The position numbers and the translations under genes were made by a program. This document shows positions 37,193 through 46,498 of a stretch of DNA of 64,000 bases, one piece after another. The notes beneath the pieces are model-generated. The model was not told the DNA's origin. It searched no databases and was given only the letters and a program-made list of their open reading frames with translations. How positions within the stretch are numbered: the stretch's first letter is position 1; the number at the start of each line of letters is the position of its first letter. The DNA lies in assembly GCF_040683095.1 (NCBI RefSeq), contig NZ_JBFBCI010000026.1:1-64000 (forward strand), given 5' to 3'. The DNA comes from Sphaerisporangium sp040683095. GTDB lineage: Bacteria; Actinomycetota; Actinomycetes; Streptosporangiales; Streptosporangiaceae.

Positions 37193-37987
37193 ATGATCGC
37201 GATTCTCGGTACGGGCAAGATGGGCGAGGCCCTGCTGTCCGGGCTGCTGCGCGCGGGTGTCGCGCCGGGCGAGATCATCGCCACGGCCCGCCGCGAGGAG
37301 CGCGCCGCCGCTCTCCGCGACCGGCACGGCGTGCGGGTCGTGCCCAACAGCGAGGCCGCCAAGATCGCCGACACGCTGATCCTCGCGGTCAAGCCGCAGG
37401 ACATGGGCGCCCTGCTGAACGAGATCGCCTCGCACGTGCCCGCGGGCAAGCTGGTCATCACGGTCGCGGCCGGCATCACGACGTCCTTCGTCGAGTCCCG
37501 GCTGGGCGACGAGGTCCCGGTCGTGCGGGTCATGTCCAACACCCCGGTGCTGGTGGACGAGGCCATGAGCGTGATCTCCGCCGGGGCCCACGCCTCCGAG
37601 GTTCACCTGGAGCAGACGGAGAGCCTGCTGAGGCCGGTCGGTAAGGTGCTGCGCATCCCGGAGTCCCAGCAGGACGCGGCGACCGCGCTGTCCGGCAGCG
37701 GCCCGGCGTACTTCTTCTACCTGGTCGAGGCCATGGTCGACGCCGGCATCCTGCTGGGCATGCCGCGGGCGGCCGCGCTCGACATGGTGACGCAGTCGAT
37801 CGTCGGCGCGGCGATCATGCTGCGCGACTCGGGCGAGCACCCGGTGATCCTCCGTGAGGCGGTCACCTCGCCGGGTGGCACCACGATCTCGGCCATCGCC
37901 GAGCTGGAGCGGCACAGCGTCCGCGCGGCCTTTCTGGCCGCCATCGAGGCCGCGCGCGACCGCAGCCGCCAGCTCGCCGCGGGCTGA
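37193..37987 (+). CDS. proC: Pyrroline-5-carboxylate reductase
   Basis: A 264-residue ProC. N-terminal Rossmann fold with AILGTGKMGEALLSGLL and ILAVKPQDM, then TVAAGITT, RVMSNTPVLVDEAMS and the C-terminal helical signature ATALSGSGPAYFFYLVEAM with TSPGGTTISAI. It uses NAD(P)H to reduce P5C to proline. It follows the gene for the opposite oxidation; both are on the same strand. Confidence 0.96.
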   Translation: MIAILGTGKMGEALLSGLLRAGVAPGEIIATARREERAAALRDRHGVRVVPNSEAAKIADTLILAVKPQDMGALLNEIASHVPAGKLVITVAAGITTSFVESRLGDEVPVVRVMSNTPVLVDEAMSVISAGAHASEVHLEQTESLLRPVGKVLRIPESQQDAATALSGSGPAYFFYLVEAMVDAGILLGMPRAAALDMVTQSIVGAAIMLRDSGEHPVILREAVTSPGGTTISAIAELERHSVRAAFLAAIEAARDRSRQLAAG

Positions 37988-38062
37988 CGCGGAGGAGTCC
38001 CGGGGCGCGGGCCTCAGCCGCGAAGGCGGCAGGTTCCGTGCACCCGGACAGGACGGGCGGGC

Positions 38063-38281
38063 TCAGCCGAAGGGCGTCAGGCGGACGAACTCCTCGAACG
38101 AGATCCGTCCGTCGCCGTCGGCGTCACCGGACTGGTCGAGCGCGCCGATGGCCTCGCCCGGCAACTCGGGGAAGTGCTCGCGGAACTCGGCGTGGGTGAT
38201 GTAGCCGTCGCCGTCGACGTCGATCTCCGTGAAGCGCCGCCTGAGCGCGGCCCATCGCTCGTCCGTGGGTTCTGCCGTCAA
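38063..38281 (-). CDS. EF-hand calcium-binding protein
   Basis: A 72-residue calmodulin-like protein with two canonical EF-hands: DVDGDGYITHAEF (about 21-33) and DADGDGRISFEEF (about 53-65), each with Asp at 1, 3, 5 and Glu at 12. Small CabB/CabC-like calcium proteins of this kind occur in Streptomyces, where one affects sporulation timing. Ca2+ binding is strongly predicted; the target is unknown. It is divergent from the MFS gene. Confidence 0.9.
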   Translation of the reverse strand: MTAEPTDERWAALRRRFTEIDVDGDGYITHAEFREHFPELPGEAIGALDQSGDADGDGRISFEEFVRLTPFG

Positions 38282-38467
38282 GGAGATCCGCCTCCCGGCG
38301 CGAGAAGGTACCTGGTACGACGGAACACCCTAGTTCCCGGCATTCCGCCGAGATACCTATGGGTGGTCCCAATCCCCCCGAACGGGTGCCTCGCTAAATC
38401 GTTAGGAAAGCTTGCTATTGAAGTGCCATCATGTCCGGCGGGAACGGGCGTACATGGGGGCATTGCG

Positions 38468-39733
38468 ATGGAGCGCGCTGAAACGGAAGGGATGTCCGAT
38501 ACAGCGCGGAAGTCCGAGGACGACCGGCGCGGCGAGCCCGCCGTCTGGACGCGGGACTTCCGGCTCTTCTTCACCGCCCGGTCCGTCTCGACGCTCGGCA
38601 CCGGCATGGTGCCGGTCGCGATGTCCCTCGGCGTGATCCAGGCCGGGTACGGCGCCACCGGCGCGGGCCTCACAATGGCGGCCTCCATCGTCCCCATGGC
38701 TCTGCTCGTCCTCTTCGGCGGCGTGTTCGCCGACCGGTTCACCCCGCGCCGCATGATGGTCGGCGCCGACGCCGTCCGCGTGGGCACCCAGACGATCACG
38801 GCCACGCTGTTCCTCGTCGGCACCCCCACGCTGTGGCACCTCATGGTGATCTCCGCCGTCAACGGCACCGCGGCGGCGATGTTCCAGCCGGGGCTGGCGA
38901 GCCTGGTCCCGCGGATCGCCACCGACGTGCAGCGCGCCGTGGCCACCCAGCGCACCTCCGAGTCCTTCATGATGCTGGTCGGCCCGTCGGTCGCCGGCAT
39001 GCTGGTGGCGTTCGCCGACGTCGGCCTCGTCTTCCTCATCGACGCCGCCGGGTACGGCGTGAGCTCGGTGTGCCTGGCGCTGCTGCGACTGCGCGGCGTC
39101 CCCCGTGCGGTCCAGGAAGGGTCGATCTGGGCGAACCTCAAGGTGGGGTGGCGGGAGTTCCGCTCGCGTACGTGGATGTGGGGCGTGATCCTCATCTGGG
39201 CGGTCATGGGCATCGCCGTCTTCGGCCCGGTCTACCCGCTCGGCGCCGTGATCGTCAACGACGCCTACAAGGCCACCGGCTACGGCTTCGTCACCTCGGC
39301 GTTCGGCGCGGGGACGATCCTCGGCGGGCTGATCGCCATGCGGATCAAGCCGCAGCGGCCCCTCGCCGCCGGCGCGCTGGCGATGTTCTTCCGCGCGCTG
39401 GAGCCGCTGTCGCTCACGCTCGTGCCGCCGTTGCCGGTCATGGCGGTCCTGCACGTCGTGGCGGGCGCCGGCTCGGCGTTCTGGGGCGTCATGTGGATGA
39501 CCAGCGTGCAGACCCAGGTCGCGCCGGAGGTGCTGAACCGTGTCCACGCCTACGAGGTCGCCGGGTCGATCATCGCCGTGCCGATCGGCCAGTCCCTCGC
39601 GGGCCCGGTCGCCTCGCTGGTCGGGGCGAGGGAGGTGCTCGCGGTCTCGTCGGTCGTCTCGGTCACGGGGTGCGTCCTGCTGCTGTCGGTCCCCGCGATC
39701 CGCGGCCTGCGCCGCGTGGTGGCCGCGACCTAG
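38468..39733 (+). CDS. MFS transporter (EntS/MFS_3 type)
   Basis: A 421-residue, about 12-helix major facilitator. N-half markers: WTRDFRLFFTARSVSTLGTG and FGGVFADRFTPRRMM (the loop 2-3 motif); C-half helices include GVILIWAVMGIAVFGPVYPL. The group exports siderophores, macrolides or other small molecules. ATG 38468 has GGGG upstream; ATG 38492 is possible. It is monocistronic, 50 nt before the MacA-like operon. Confidence 0.87.
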   Translation: MERAETEGMSDTARKSEDDRRGEPAVWTRDFRLFFTARSVSTLGTGMVPVAMSLGVIQAGYGATGAGLTMAASIVPMALLVLFGGVFADRFTPRRMMVGADAVRVGTQTITATLFLVGTPTLWHLMVISAVNGTAAAMFQPGLASLVPRIATDVQRAVATQRTSESFMMLVGPSVAGMLVAFADVGLVFLIDAAGYGVSSVCLALLRLRGVPRAVQEGSIWANLKVGWREFRSRTWMWGVILIWAVMGIAVFGPVYPLGAVIVNDAYKATGYGFVTSAFGAGTILGGLIAMRIKPQRPLAAGALAMFFRALEPLSLTLVPPLPVMAVLHVVAGAGSAFWGVMWMTSVQTQVAPEVLNRVHAYEVAGSIIAVPIGQSLAGPVASLVGAREVLAVSSVVSVTGCVLLLSVPAIRGLRRVVAAT

Positions 39734-39782
39734 CCGTACTTCCCGGGGGTGACCCGGCGGGGCGGCTGATCGCCCTCTTACG

Positions 39783-41207
39783 ATGGGCCGCGTGACGATT
39801 CGTCGCGGTTTCCCCCCGCTGCTGCTCGGGCTCACGGTGTTCCTCATCGCGGCCTGCTCTCCGGACGAGGCGCCCAAGGTGCAGATCGGCGAGGCCACCC
39901 GCGCCCCCGTCAGCGAGGTCGTCGAGGCCCCCGCCACGGTCGGCGCCCGCGCCACGGCGACCCTGCGCTCCCCGGCCGCAGGGACGGTCGCCAAGGTGTA
40001 CGTCGAGGACGGCGACACGGTGACCAAGGGGCAGATCCTGGTCAGGATCAGCTCGCCGCAGGCCAAGGACCAGCTCGCCCAGGCGCGCAAGGCCGAGCGG
40101 CAGGCGTCCAAGCCGGTGTCCATGGGCGGCGTCGCGGCGCCGGGCGTCCGCCTGGCCGCGCCCAACGTGACCGCGTCCCTGGACCGCCAGGTCGCCCGCG
40201 GGTTCGCCAAGGCCCGGGCCGCCACCAGGAAGATCAAGGACGCGCGGGTCCGCGCGCAGCTCGTGGCCGCCATCGACGCCGCCGAGACCCAGCACCGCGC
40301 GCAGAGCGCCGCGCTGAACCAGATCACCCGCAACCTCACCCGCTCGGTCAACCTGGCGCTCTCGCAGGTCAGCGGGCAGATCGGGGCGGGGCTCGGCGGG
40401 CTCGCCACATCCATGACCTCGCTCCAGTCGGCCTCGAAGGCCCAGGCCAAGGCGGCGGCGAAGGCCGCGAAGGCCACCGTGGACGGGCTCGTGGTCAAGG
40501 CGCCGTTCGGCGGCGTCGTCGCCCTGGGCGGGCCGCCGGGCGGCGGCTCGGCGAACCTCGGCGCGCTGCTCGGGCAGCTCCCTCCGGGCCTCGCCGGGCA
40601 GGCGGGCGCGGCGGCGGGCGGGTCCGGCGGCGGCGCGGCGTCCCCGGCGTCCGGGGGCACGATCGCGACCGGCGTCCCGGTGTCGGCGGGCGACGCCCTG
40701 GTCACCGTCACCGACGTCTCCAAGCTCTCCCTGTCGGCCGACGTGGACGAGACCGACGTGCTGCTCGTCGGCCCCGGCGTCAAGGCCGAGGTCGAGCTGG
40801 ACGCCGTCTCCGGGGCGACCTACCAGGCCAGGGTCACCGGCGTCGGCGTCACCCCGAAGGAGGGCACTACCGGCGGCGTGAGCTACCCCGTACGGCTGGC
40901 GCTCGGCGCGGGGACCTACGACGGCGGGGGAGGGGCCCCCGCGCCCAAGCCCGGCATGAGCGCGGTCGTCAGGCTCACCGTGCGCGACTCGCCCGACGCG
41001 GTGGCCGTCCCGGCGTCCAGCGTGGTCACCAGCGGCAGGGAGACCGTCCTGTGGGTGGTCCGTGGCGACGGCACCGCCGAGCGCCGCGTGGTCAAGCTGG
41101 GGGCCCAGGGCGACGCCGTGGTCGAGGTCGCCCGCGGCCTGAGCGTCGGCGAGCGCGTCGTCGTCAGGGGCGCCGACACCGTCCGCGCCGGTCAGCGGCT
41201 CTCATGA
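39783..41207 (+). CDS. MacA-like efflux adaptor lipoprotein
   Basis: A 474-residue periplasmic-adaptor-type protein. Lipobox IAAC (Cys at about 25). Biotinyl-lipoyl half AAGTVAKVYVEDGDTVTKGQ, a helical hairpin (about 95-235) rich in Ala/Lys/Gln, second half DGLVVKAPFGGVVALGG, a Gly-rich insert (about 260-300), and the beta-barrel VTVTDVSKLSLSADVDETDV. It is the first gene of a three-gene operon with a MacB-like ATPase and permease, both overlapping by 4 nt. Confidence 0.9.
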   Translation: MGRVTIRRGFPPLLLGLTVFLIAACSPDEAPKVQIGEATRAPVSEVVEAPATVGARATATLRSPAAGTVAKVYVEDGDTVTKGQILVRISSPQAKDQLAQARKAERQASKPVSMGGVAAPGVRLAAPNVTASLDRQVARGFAKARAATRKIKDARVRAQLVAAIDAAETQHRAQSAALNQITRNLTRSVNLALSQVSGQIGAGLGGLATSMTSLQSASKAQAKAAAKAAKATVDGLVVKAPFGGVVALGGPPGGGSANLGALLGQLPPGLAGQAGAAAGGSGGGAASPASGGTIATGVPVSAGDALVTVTDVSKLSLSADVDETDVLLVGPGVKAEVELDAVSGATYQARVTGVGVTPKEGTTGGVSYPVRLALGAGTYDGGGGAPAPKPGMSAVVRLTVRDSPDAVAVPASSVVTSGRETVLWVVRGDGTAERRVVKLGAQGDAVVEVARGLSVGERVVVRGADTVRAGQRLS

Positions 41208-41926
41208 GCCCGGACGAGGCAGGGGCCGTCCCCGCGTTCGAGGCCGTGGACCTGACCCGCTCCTACCGGCTGGAAGGGGTGTCGGTGGACGCGCTGCGCG
41301 GGGTGAGCCTGCGCATCCACCACGGCGAGTCGGTGGCGATCGTCGGGCCCTCCGGGTCCGGCAAATCTACGCTGATGCACCTGCTCGGCTGCCTCGACCG
41401 GCCGACCTCCGGCACGCTGCGGGTGGACGGCGCCGACGTCTCCACGCTCGACGACGCGGGCCTCGCCGAGCTGCGCAACAAGGCGATCGGCTTCGTGTTC
41501 CAGTCCTTCCACCTGCTCGGACGCACCTCCGCGCTGGACAACGTGGCGCTTCCGCTCGTCTACCGGGGCGTCGGACGGGCCGAGCGGCGCGAACGGGCCC
41601 GCAGGGCTCTGGAGGCGGTCGGGCTCGCGCACCGCCTGGACCACCGGCCGTCCCAGATGTCCGGCGGCGAGCAGCAGCGGGTGGCCATCGCGCGCGCCCT
41701 GGTCGGCGACCCCAAGGTCGTGCTCGCGGACGAGCCGACCGGCAACCTGGACTCCCGCAACGGCCAGGAGGTGATGGGCATCCTCGCCGACCTCAACACC
41801 GAGCGCGGCGTCGCCGTCGTCCTCGTCACGCACGAGCGCGAGGTCGCCGACGCGGCCCGCCGCCAGATCCATGTCCGCGACGGCCTCATCGAGCTGGACA
41901 CCGCCTCCGGGACGGGCGTCCGGTGA
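41204..41926 (+). CDS. MacB-type ABC transporter ATPase
   Basis: A 240-residue LolD/MacB-family ATPase: Walker A GPSGSGKSTLMHLLGCLD, Q-loop FVFQSFHLLGRTSALDNV, signature MSGGEQQRVAIARAL, Walker B VLADEPTGNLDS, H-loop VTHEREVA. The ATG overlaps the adaptor stop (ATGA) and its own stop overlaps the permease GTG, so the three are translated together. Confidence 0.93.
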   Translation: MSPDEAGAVPAFEAVDLTRSYRLEGVSVDALRGVSLRIHHGESVAIVGPSGSGKSTLMHLLGCLDRPTSGTLRVDGADVSTLDDAGLAELRNKAIGFVFQSFHLLGRTSALDNVALPLVYRGVGRAERRERARRALEAVGLAHRLDHRPSQMSGGEQQRVAIARALVGDPKVVLADEPTGNLDSRNGQEVMGILADLNTERGVAVVLVTHEREVADAARRQIHVRDGLIELDTASGTGVR

Positions 41927-43107
41927 GGACCGCCGAGGCGTCCCGGATGGCGCTGGAGGCCCTGCGGGTCAACCGGCTGCGCAGCGCGCTCACCATGTTC
42001 GGCGTCGTGATCGGCGTGTTGTCCGTGGTGATCCTCGTCGCGATCGGCACCGGCGCCAAGCAGGCCATCGAAGGGGAGATCGCGGGGCTGGGCAGCAACA
42101 TCATCCTGGTCGTCCCCGGCCAGGTCGGGCTGGGCGCGGCCCCCACCCAGAGCCGCCTGGACCTGAACGACGTCGCCTACGTGCGCCGCGTGGTCGGCGA
42201 CCCGGCCAAGGTCACCGTCGCCGTCAACTCCGGCGAGTCCGTACGGGTGGGACGCACCGAGGTGTTCGCCACGGTCACCGGAACCGACCAGTACATGCCC
42301 AACATCTTCGAACGCCCGCTGCGCCGGGGCCGGTACCTCGGCGAGACCGACGTGGACACGCGGCGCAGGGTGGCCGTCCTCGGAGCGGAGGTCGGCGAGA
42401 AGCTCTTCGGGGACGTCGACCCGATCGGCCGCCAGGTGACGATCGCGGGCGTGCGGTTCCGGGTCATCGGCCTGTACGCGCCGGTGGGCGCGACGTTCGG
42501 CGTGGCCCGGGACCAGGAGGTGCACATCCCGGTCACCACGGCCCAGCGGCTCATCGGCCTGTCGCGGATCAACGGCATCGCGGTCGGCGCCTCCGGCCCG
42601 GACGAGATCGAGCCGCTGCGGCGGCGCGTCGTGGACGGGCTGACCGAGCGCTACCCGGGCGAGCGGTTCAGCGGCGTCACCCAGACCCAGCTCCTCGGCA
42701 CGATCGGCAGCGTCCTCGGCATGCTCACCGGCGTGCTGGCTGCCATCGCGGGCATCTCGCTGCTCGTCGGCGGCGTCGGCGTCTCGAATATCATGCTGGT
42801 CAGCGTGCGCGAGCGGACCCGCGAGATCGGGCTGCGCAAGGCGCTCGGGGCGCGGGGGCGCGACGTGCTCGGCCAGTTCCTGATCGAGGCCGTGCTGCTC
42901 ACCACGATCGGCGGGGTGGTCGGCATCCTGCTCGGCGTCGGCGGGGCACTGGCGATCCAGGCGCTGTCGCCGGTGCCGGCCGCGATCACGTGGTGGTCGA
43001 TCGCGCTGGCCTTCGGGGTGTCGGCCGGGGTCGGCGTCTTCTTCGGGGTGGCGCCCGCACGCAGGGCCGCCCGGCTGGACCCGGTGATCGCCCTGCGCGC
43101 CGAGTGA
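41923..43107 (+). CDS. MacB-type ABC permease (FtsX domain)
   Basis: A 394-residue permease. First membrane helix at about 22-45 (LTMFGVVIGVLSVVILVAIG), an extracytoplasmic MacB_PCD domain (about 50-260) and three C-terminal helices with the FtsX motif SVRERTREIGLRKALGARGR. With the adaptor and ATPase it forms a mechanotransmission-type pump exporting peptides, lipids or antibiotics; the substrate is unknown. Start GTG 41923 overlaps the upstream stop. Confidence 0.92.
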   Translation: MRTAEASRMALEALRVNRLRSALTMFGVVIGVLSVVILVAIGTGAKQAIEGEIAGLGSNIILVVPGQVGLGAAPTQSRLDLNDVAYVRRVVGDPAKVTVAVNSGESVRVGRTEVFATVTGTDQYMPNIFERPLRRGRYLGETDVDTRRRVAVLGAEVGEKLFGDVDPIGRQVTIAGVRFRVIGLYAPVGATFGVARDQEVHIPVTTAQRLIGLSRINGIAVGASGPDEIEPLRRRVVDGLTERYPGERFSGVTQTQLLGTIGSVLGMLTGVLAAIAGISLLVGGVGVSNIMLVSVRERTREIGLRKALGARGRDVLGQFLIEAVLLTTIGGVVGILLGVGGALAIQALSPVPAAITWWSIALAFGVSAGVGVFFGVAPARRAARLDPVIALRAE

Positions 43108-43355
43108 CCGGCGGGACCCCTGAACGTCCGCGTGCGGCCCGTAGGAGCCCCCTACGGGCCCGCCCGGACGCCCCTTCGGCCGTGGCCGTCGCCGGTGGCC
43201 GGTAAGCGGTGCGGTACGGTCGGTTTCATGAGCGTGCGCGGCGATTCGGTGACCTCGCGCCCCTCGTGTGACCGTTCCTCCGGCTTCCCAGGGCGGCCCC
43301 CGGCGGGCCCGGAGGCCCGAGGGTATGGCCGATGCGTCGTTGGCGAGGTGAACGC

Positions 43356-44519
43356 GTGAGCCGTTCGGTTCAGGTGGTCTGGGACGCCGAGCTGATCTCC
43401 TACGACTTCGGCCCCGGGCACCCGCTGGCCCCCGTCCGGGTCGAGCTGACCATGGAGCTCGCCCGCGATCTCGGGGTGCTCGACAAGGTGCGCGTCGTGG
43501 GGTGCGCCCCGGCGACCGACGACGAACTCGCCCTGGTGCACACGCGCGACTACATCGACGCCGTCAGGCGCGTGTCCGTCTCGGGCGCGCCCGACTTCTT
43601 CTACGGGCTCGGCTCCCCGGACAACCCCGCCTTCGCCGGTGTGCACGAGGCGTCCGCGCTGGTCGCCGGCGCGACGCTGGCCGCCGCCCGCGCGGTGTGG
43701 ACGGGCCAGGCCGAGCACGCGATCAACGTCGCCGGCGGGCTGCACCACGCGATGCCGGGCCTGGCCAGCGGATTCTGCGTGTACAACGACCCGGCGGTGG
43801 GCATCGCCTGGATGCTCGCGCAGGGGGCGCGGCGCGTCGCGTACGTGGACGTGGACGTCCACCACGGCGACGGCGTCCAGTCGATGTTCTACGACGACCC
43901 GCGGGTGCTGACCATCAGCCTGCACGAGAACCCGCGTACCCTGTTCCCTGGCACCGGCCTCCCCGGCGAGACCGGCGCCGAGGGCACCGCGGTCAACGTC
44001 GCCCTGCCGGCCGGGTGCGGGGACACCGGGTGGCTGCGCGCCTTCCAGGCCGTGGTCCCGCCGCTGTTGCGCGAGTTCCAGCCCGAGGTGCTGGTCACCC
44101 AGCACGGCTGCGACAGCCACGCTCTGGACCCGCTGGGGCACCTCATGCTCAGCCTGGACGGCCAGCGCCGGGCGTACGCCGCGCTGCACGCGCTCGCGCA
44201 CGAGACGGCGGGCGGCCGGTGGCTGGCCACGGGCGGCGGCGGGTACGAGCTGGTCCAGGTCGTGCCGCGGGCGTGGACGCATCTGATCGCCGAGGCGGCG
44301 GGCGCGCCGGTCGACCCGGCCACCGAGACGCCGGCGAGCTGGCGCGCGTTCGCCACGGAACGTACGGGAGAGTTGCCTCCTCTCACCATGACCGACGGAC
44401 GGACCCCGGAATTTCAGGATTTTTCGCGAGGTTACGACCCGGGGGACTCCATAGACCGGGCGATCATGGCGACGCGGAAGGCGATCTTCCCACTTCACGG
44501 GCTGGACCCCCAGCCCTGA
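43356..44519 (+). CDS. acuC: Acetoin utilization protein AcuC / class I histone deacetylase family
   Basis: A 387-residue arginase-fold deacetylase. Zinc and catalytic residues are visible: the His pair in GGLHHAMPG, DVDVHHGDGVQ (Asp/His ligands), HENPRTLFPGTG and the Tyr loop TGGGGYELVQV. AcuC deacetylates acetyl-CoA synthetase and so tunes acetate use. Start GTG 43356 has GCGAGGTG upstream. The gene order acuC - phosphatase - excisionase-like HTH matches Streptomyces. Confidence 0.93.
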   Translation: MSRSVQVVWDAELISYDFGPGHPLAPVRVELTMELARDLGVLDKVRVVGCAPATDDELALVHTRDYIDAVRRVSVSGAPDFFYGLGSPDNPAFAGVHEASALVAGATLAAARAVWTGQAEHAINVAGGLHHAMPGLASGFCVYNDPAVGIAWMLAQGARRVAYVDVDVHHGDGVQSMFYDDPRVLTISLHENPRTLFPGTGLPGETGAEGTAVNVALPAGCGDTGWLRAFQAVVPPLLREFQPEVLVTQHGCDSHALDPLGHLMLSLDGQRRAYAALHALAHETAGGRWLATGGGGYELVQVVPRAWTHLIAEAAGAPVDPATETPASWRAFATERTGELPPLTMTDGRTPEFQDFSRGYDPGDSIDRAIMATRKAIFPLHGLDPQP

Positions 44520-44605
44520 TCCCGCACGGCGAGGTGGCCGCCCGTGCGTGGCGTTGTCGAGGTCGCGCGAGGGACGCACGACCTGCCGAGTGGACGGAGT
44601 GAACG

Positions 44606-45412
44606 ATGGAGACCGCGACCCCTCCTTCGCGGGATGAGCTGCGCGAACATCTTGTCCGGGCGAGGATCGCCGGCGATGTGGCGACCAGCCGGGAGAACAA
44701 CCTTGACCACTACCGTTCCCTCGCCGTGCGCGACCCCCACTACATGTTCGGCCTCAGCATGGAGGGGGACTGGACCTTCCGCGACATCCTCGCGCTGATG
44801 GCCAAGGCCGCGGGCGTCGTGCCCGACCCCGGGTTCCGGTCGGGCCAGGACACCATCGACCCCGACCGCACCCTCGACGCCCTGGACGCGATGGGCGACC
44901 GGATCGCCGCCGTGCTGAAGCGTGAGAAGCCCCGCATCCTCATCGCGACCGGCCACCCCACCGGCCTGCTCACCACCCACCTCGCCCTCGCGCGCCTGGC
45001 CCGGCGGCGCGGCGCCGAACTCCTCACCCCCGGCGAGACGCGGGCGTTCACCCATGGCGGCCTGGGCCGCAGGCGGCGCATCCGCTACCTGGACGACGTG
45101 GCGATGCTGGACGACGGCGGCGCCCTCGTCCACACCCACGACCCCGCCCCGATGCAGGCGATGCTGGCCGAGCTGGACGAGGCCGGCCAGGACCGGCCGG
45201 ACCTGGTGATCGCCGACCACGGCTGGGCGGGCGCGGCGGGCGAGGCGGGCATCGAGACCGTCGGGTTCGCCGACAGCAACGACCCCGGGCTGTTCGTCGG
45301 CGAGGCCGAGGGCAAGATCGCGGTGACCGTCCCCCTTGATGACAACGTGTTGCCGCGCCACTACGGTCCGATGACCGGCTACTTGGTCTCAAGGGTCGAG
45401 AGTGGCCTGTGA
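44606..45412 (+). CDS. Phosphatase-like conserved actinobacterial protein
   Basis: A 268-residue cytoplasmic protein that actinobacterial annotations usually name phosphatase. Features: MEGDWTFRDILALMAKAAGV, RILIATGHPTGLLTTHLALA and DLVIADHGWAGAAGEAGI. I recognise the family by this pattern and its place between acuC and the small HTH gene. Catalytic residues are not clear to me, so the enzymatic name is weak. Confidence 0.75.
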   Translation: METATPPSRDELREHLVRARIAGDVATSRENNLDHYRSLAVRDPHYMFGLSMEGDWTFRDILALMAKAAGVVPDPGFRSGQDTIDPDRTLDALDAMGDRIAAVLKREKPRILIATGHPTGLLTTHLALARLARRRGAELLTPGETRAFTHGGLGRRRRIRYLDDVAMLDDGGALVHTHDPAPMQAMLAELDEAGQDRPDLVIADHGWAGAAGEAGIETVGFADSNDPGLFVGEAEGKIAVTVPLDDNVLPRHYGPMTGYLVSRVESGL

Positions 45413-45733
45413 GACAGCTGTCGCGTAATCCGGTCACGCCCTAACCCCGCTTTCGAACCGGCCATCTGAGCTCGGCGTCGACCGTTTGCCAACTTTTTTC
45501 TGATCCCCGGCGGCTCTAATGAGACGTGATCAGAGCGTTCACAAGATCGGAAACAGGGCCCGGCCTGGCTGCTGGCCAGCGACTTTTCCCATTCTGGTGG
45601 CAGGCGTCTCCTCGGACTGGTGGAATAGGGGGTTTGCGCGATCGGAGGCGCGCTCTACGCTGACAGCAGTACACGTGCGTGAGCAATGGCACCAGTGGGG
45701 ATAACCCGGAAACACGTGCGGAAGAGGCGTCCG
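45413..45733. other. Intergenic region before the HTH gene
   Basis: No gene seen. A possible promoter TTTGCG-N17-TACGCT lies at about 45633-45661. Lower GC than the coding neighbours, in keeping with a control region. Confidence 0.4.
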
Positions 45734-45937
45734 ATGGCTGCAGGCGAAAGACCTCTCAGCGAGGTGAAGTTCCTGACGGTGGCAGAGGTTGCCACCGTCA
45801 TGCGGGTGTCCAAGATGACGGTGTACCGGCTCGTGCACTCGGGTGAGTTACCGGCCATCCGGGTCGGGCGATCCTTCAGGGTGCCCGAGCAGGCGGTGCA
45901 CGACTACTTGAGGGATGCGTTCATCGAAGCGGGTTGA
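45734..45937 (+). CDS. Excisionase-family helix-turn-helix protein
   Basis: A 67-residue MerR-like/Xis-type HTH: VKFLTVAEVATVMRVSKMTV with YRLVHSGELPAIRVGRSFRV. It is nearly identical in pattern to a small HTH gene conserved in Streptomyces next to the tiny ribosomal protein gene (SCO3328 in S. coelicolor, by memory). It is a chromosomal regulator and not a phage excisionase: no integrase is present. ATG 45734 has GGAAGAGG upstream. Confidence 0.88.
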   Translation: MAAGERPLSEVKFLTVAEVATVMRVSKMTVYRLVHSGELPAIRVGRSFRVPEQAVHDYLRDAFIEAG

Positions 45938-46296
45938 ACTGACCAGTAGCGACATTGGCGGTTTGGTCGGCAACCGTTAGATAACGAGCGCATCAGTTTG
46001 CCAGGGGGCGAACAACCCCACCGGGGCGTGGCAGGCGGCTCGCCGCCCGCATCGTGGCCGGTCGCGGGCGTCCCCTGGAGTGGTACGCGGGATCCCCCCA
46101 GGGAGCGCCGTTCCCCCCAGGGAGCGAGCGACCGCGAATCGCCGGTAGGCTGTTGTGTCGGTGTGCTTCATGACGAGGCACCGATCCGGGTTATGGGTGT
46201 GCCGTGAGAGCGGCGTGTCCTCATGACTCCGGGCGGTGCGCCACTCGCCGGGCGGCACTCGCAGATTTGGCAAACCTACCTTCACCTGGGGGTCCC
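45938..46296. other. Intergenic region before bS22
   Basis: No gene seen. A 15-nt direct repeat TCCCCCCAGGGAGCG occurs twice at 46093-46107 and 46112-46126. The rest shows nothing I can name. Confidence 0.4.
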
Positions 46297-46395
46297 GTGG
46301 GCTCTGTGATCAAGAAGCGTCGTAAGCGCATGGCGAAGAAGAAGCACCGCAAGCTTCTCAAGAAGACCCGCATCCAGCGGCGTAACAAGAAGTAG
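46297..46395 (+). CDS. Small ribosomal protein bS22 (AURKAIP1/COX24 domain)
   Basis: A 32-residue, extremely basic protein: GSVIKKRRKRMAKKKHRKLL then KKTRIQRRNKK. This is the actinobacterial 30S-associated tiny protein. The start is GTG 46297 after TGGGGG; the longer open frame from 46204 has no role. It is easily missed because of its size. Confidence 0.9.
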   Translation: MGSVIKKRRKRMAKKKHRKLLKKTRIQRRNKK

Positions 46396-46498
46396 CAGCG
46401 CGGACCGACAACGCGGAGCGGCGGGCCGGGTGCGACGAGGCGCCCGGCGAGCACTCGAGTAGAGCGGTACCCACGGCACGTGATCCTGCGAGGCGCCG

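Noticed and set aside
45734..45937. Phage or plasmid excisionase marking an integrated element
   Set aside because: The small HTH gene is a conserved chromosomal gene next to the bS22 gene; there is no integrase, att-like repeat or phage gene nearby.
45977..46285. Minus-strand frame of 102 codons
   Set aside because: Overlaps the bS22 leader region, has no ribosome site or recognisable pattern.
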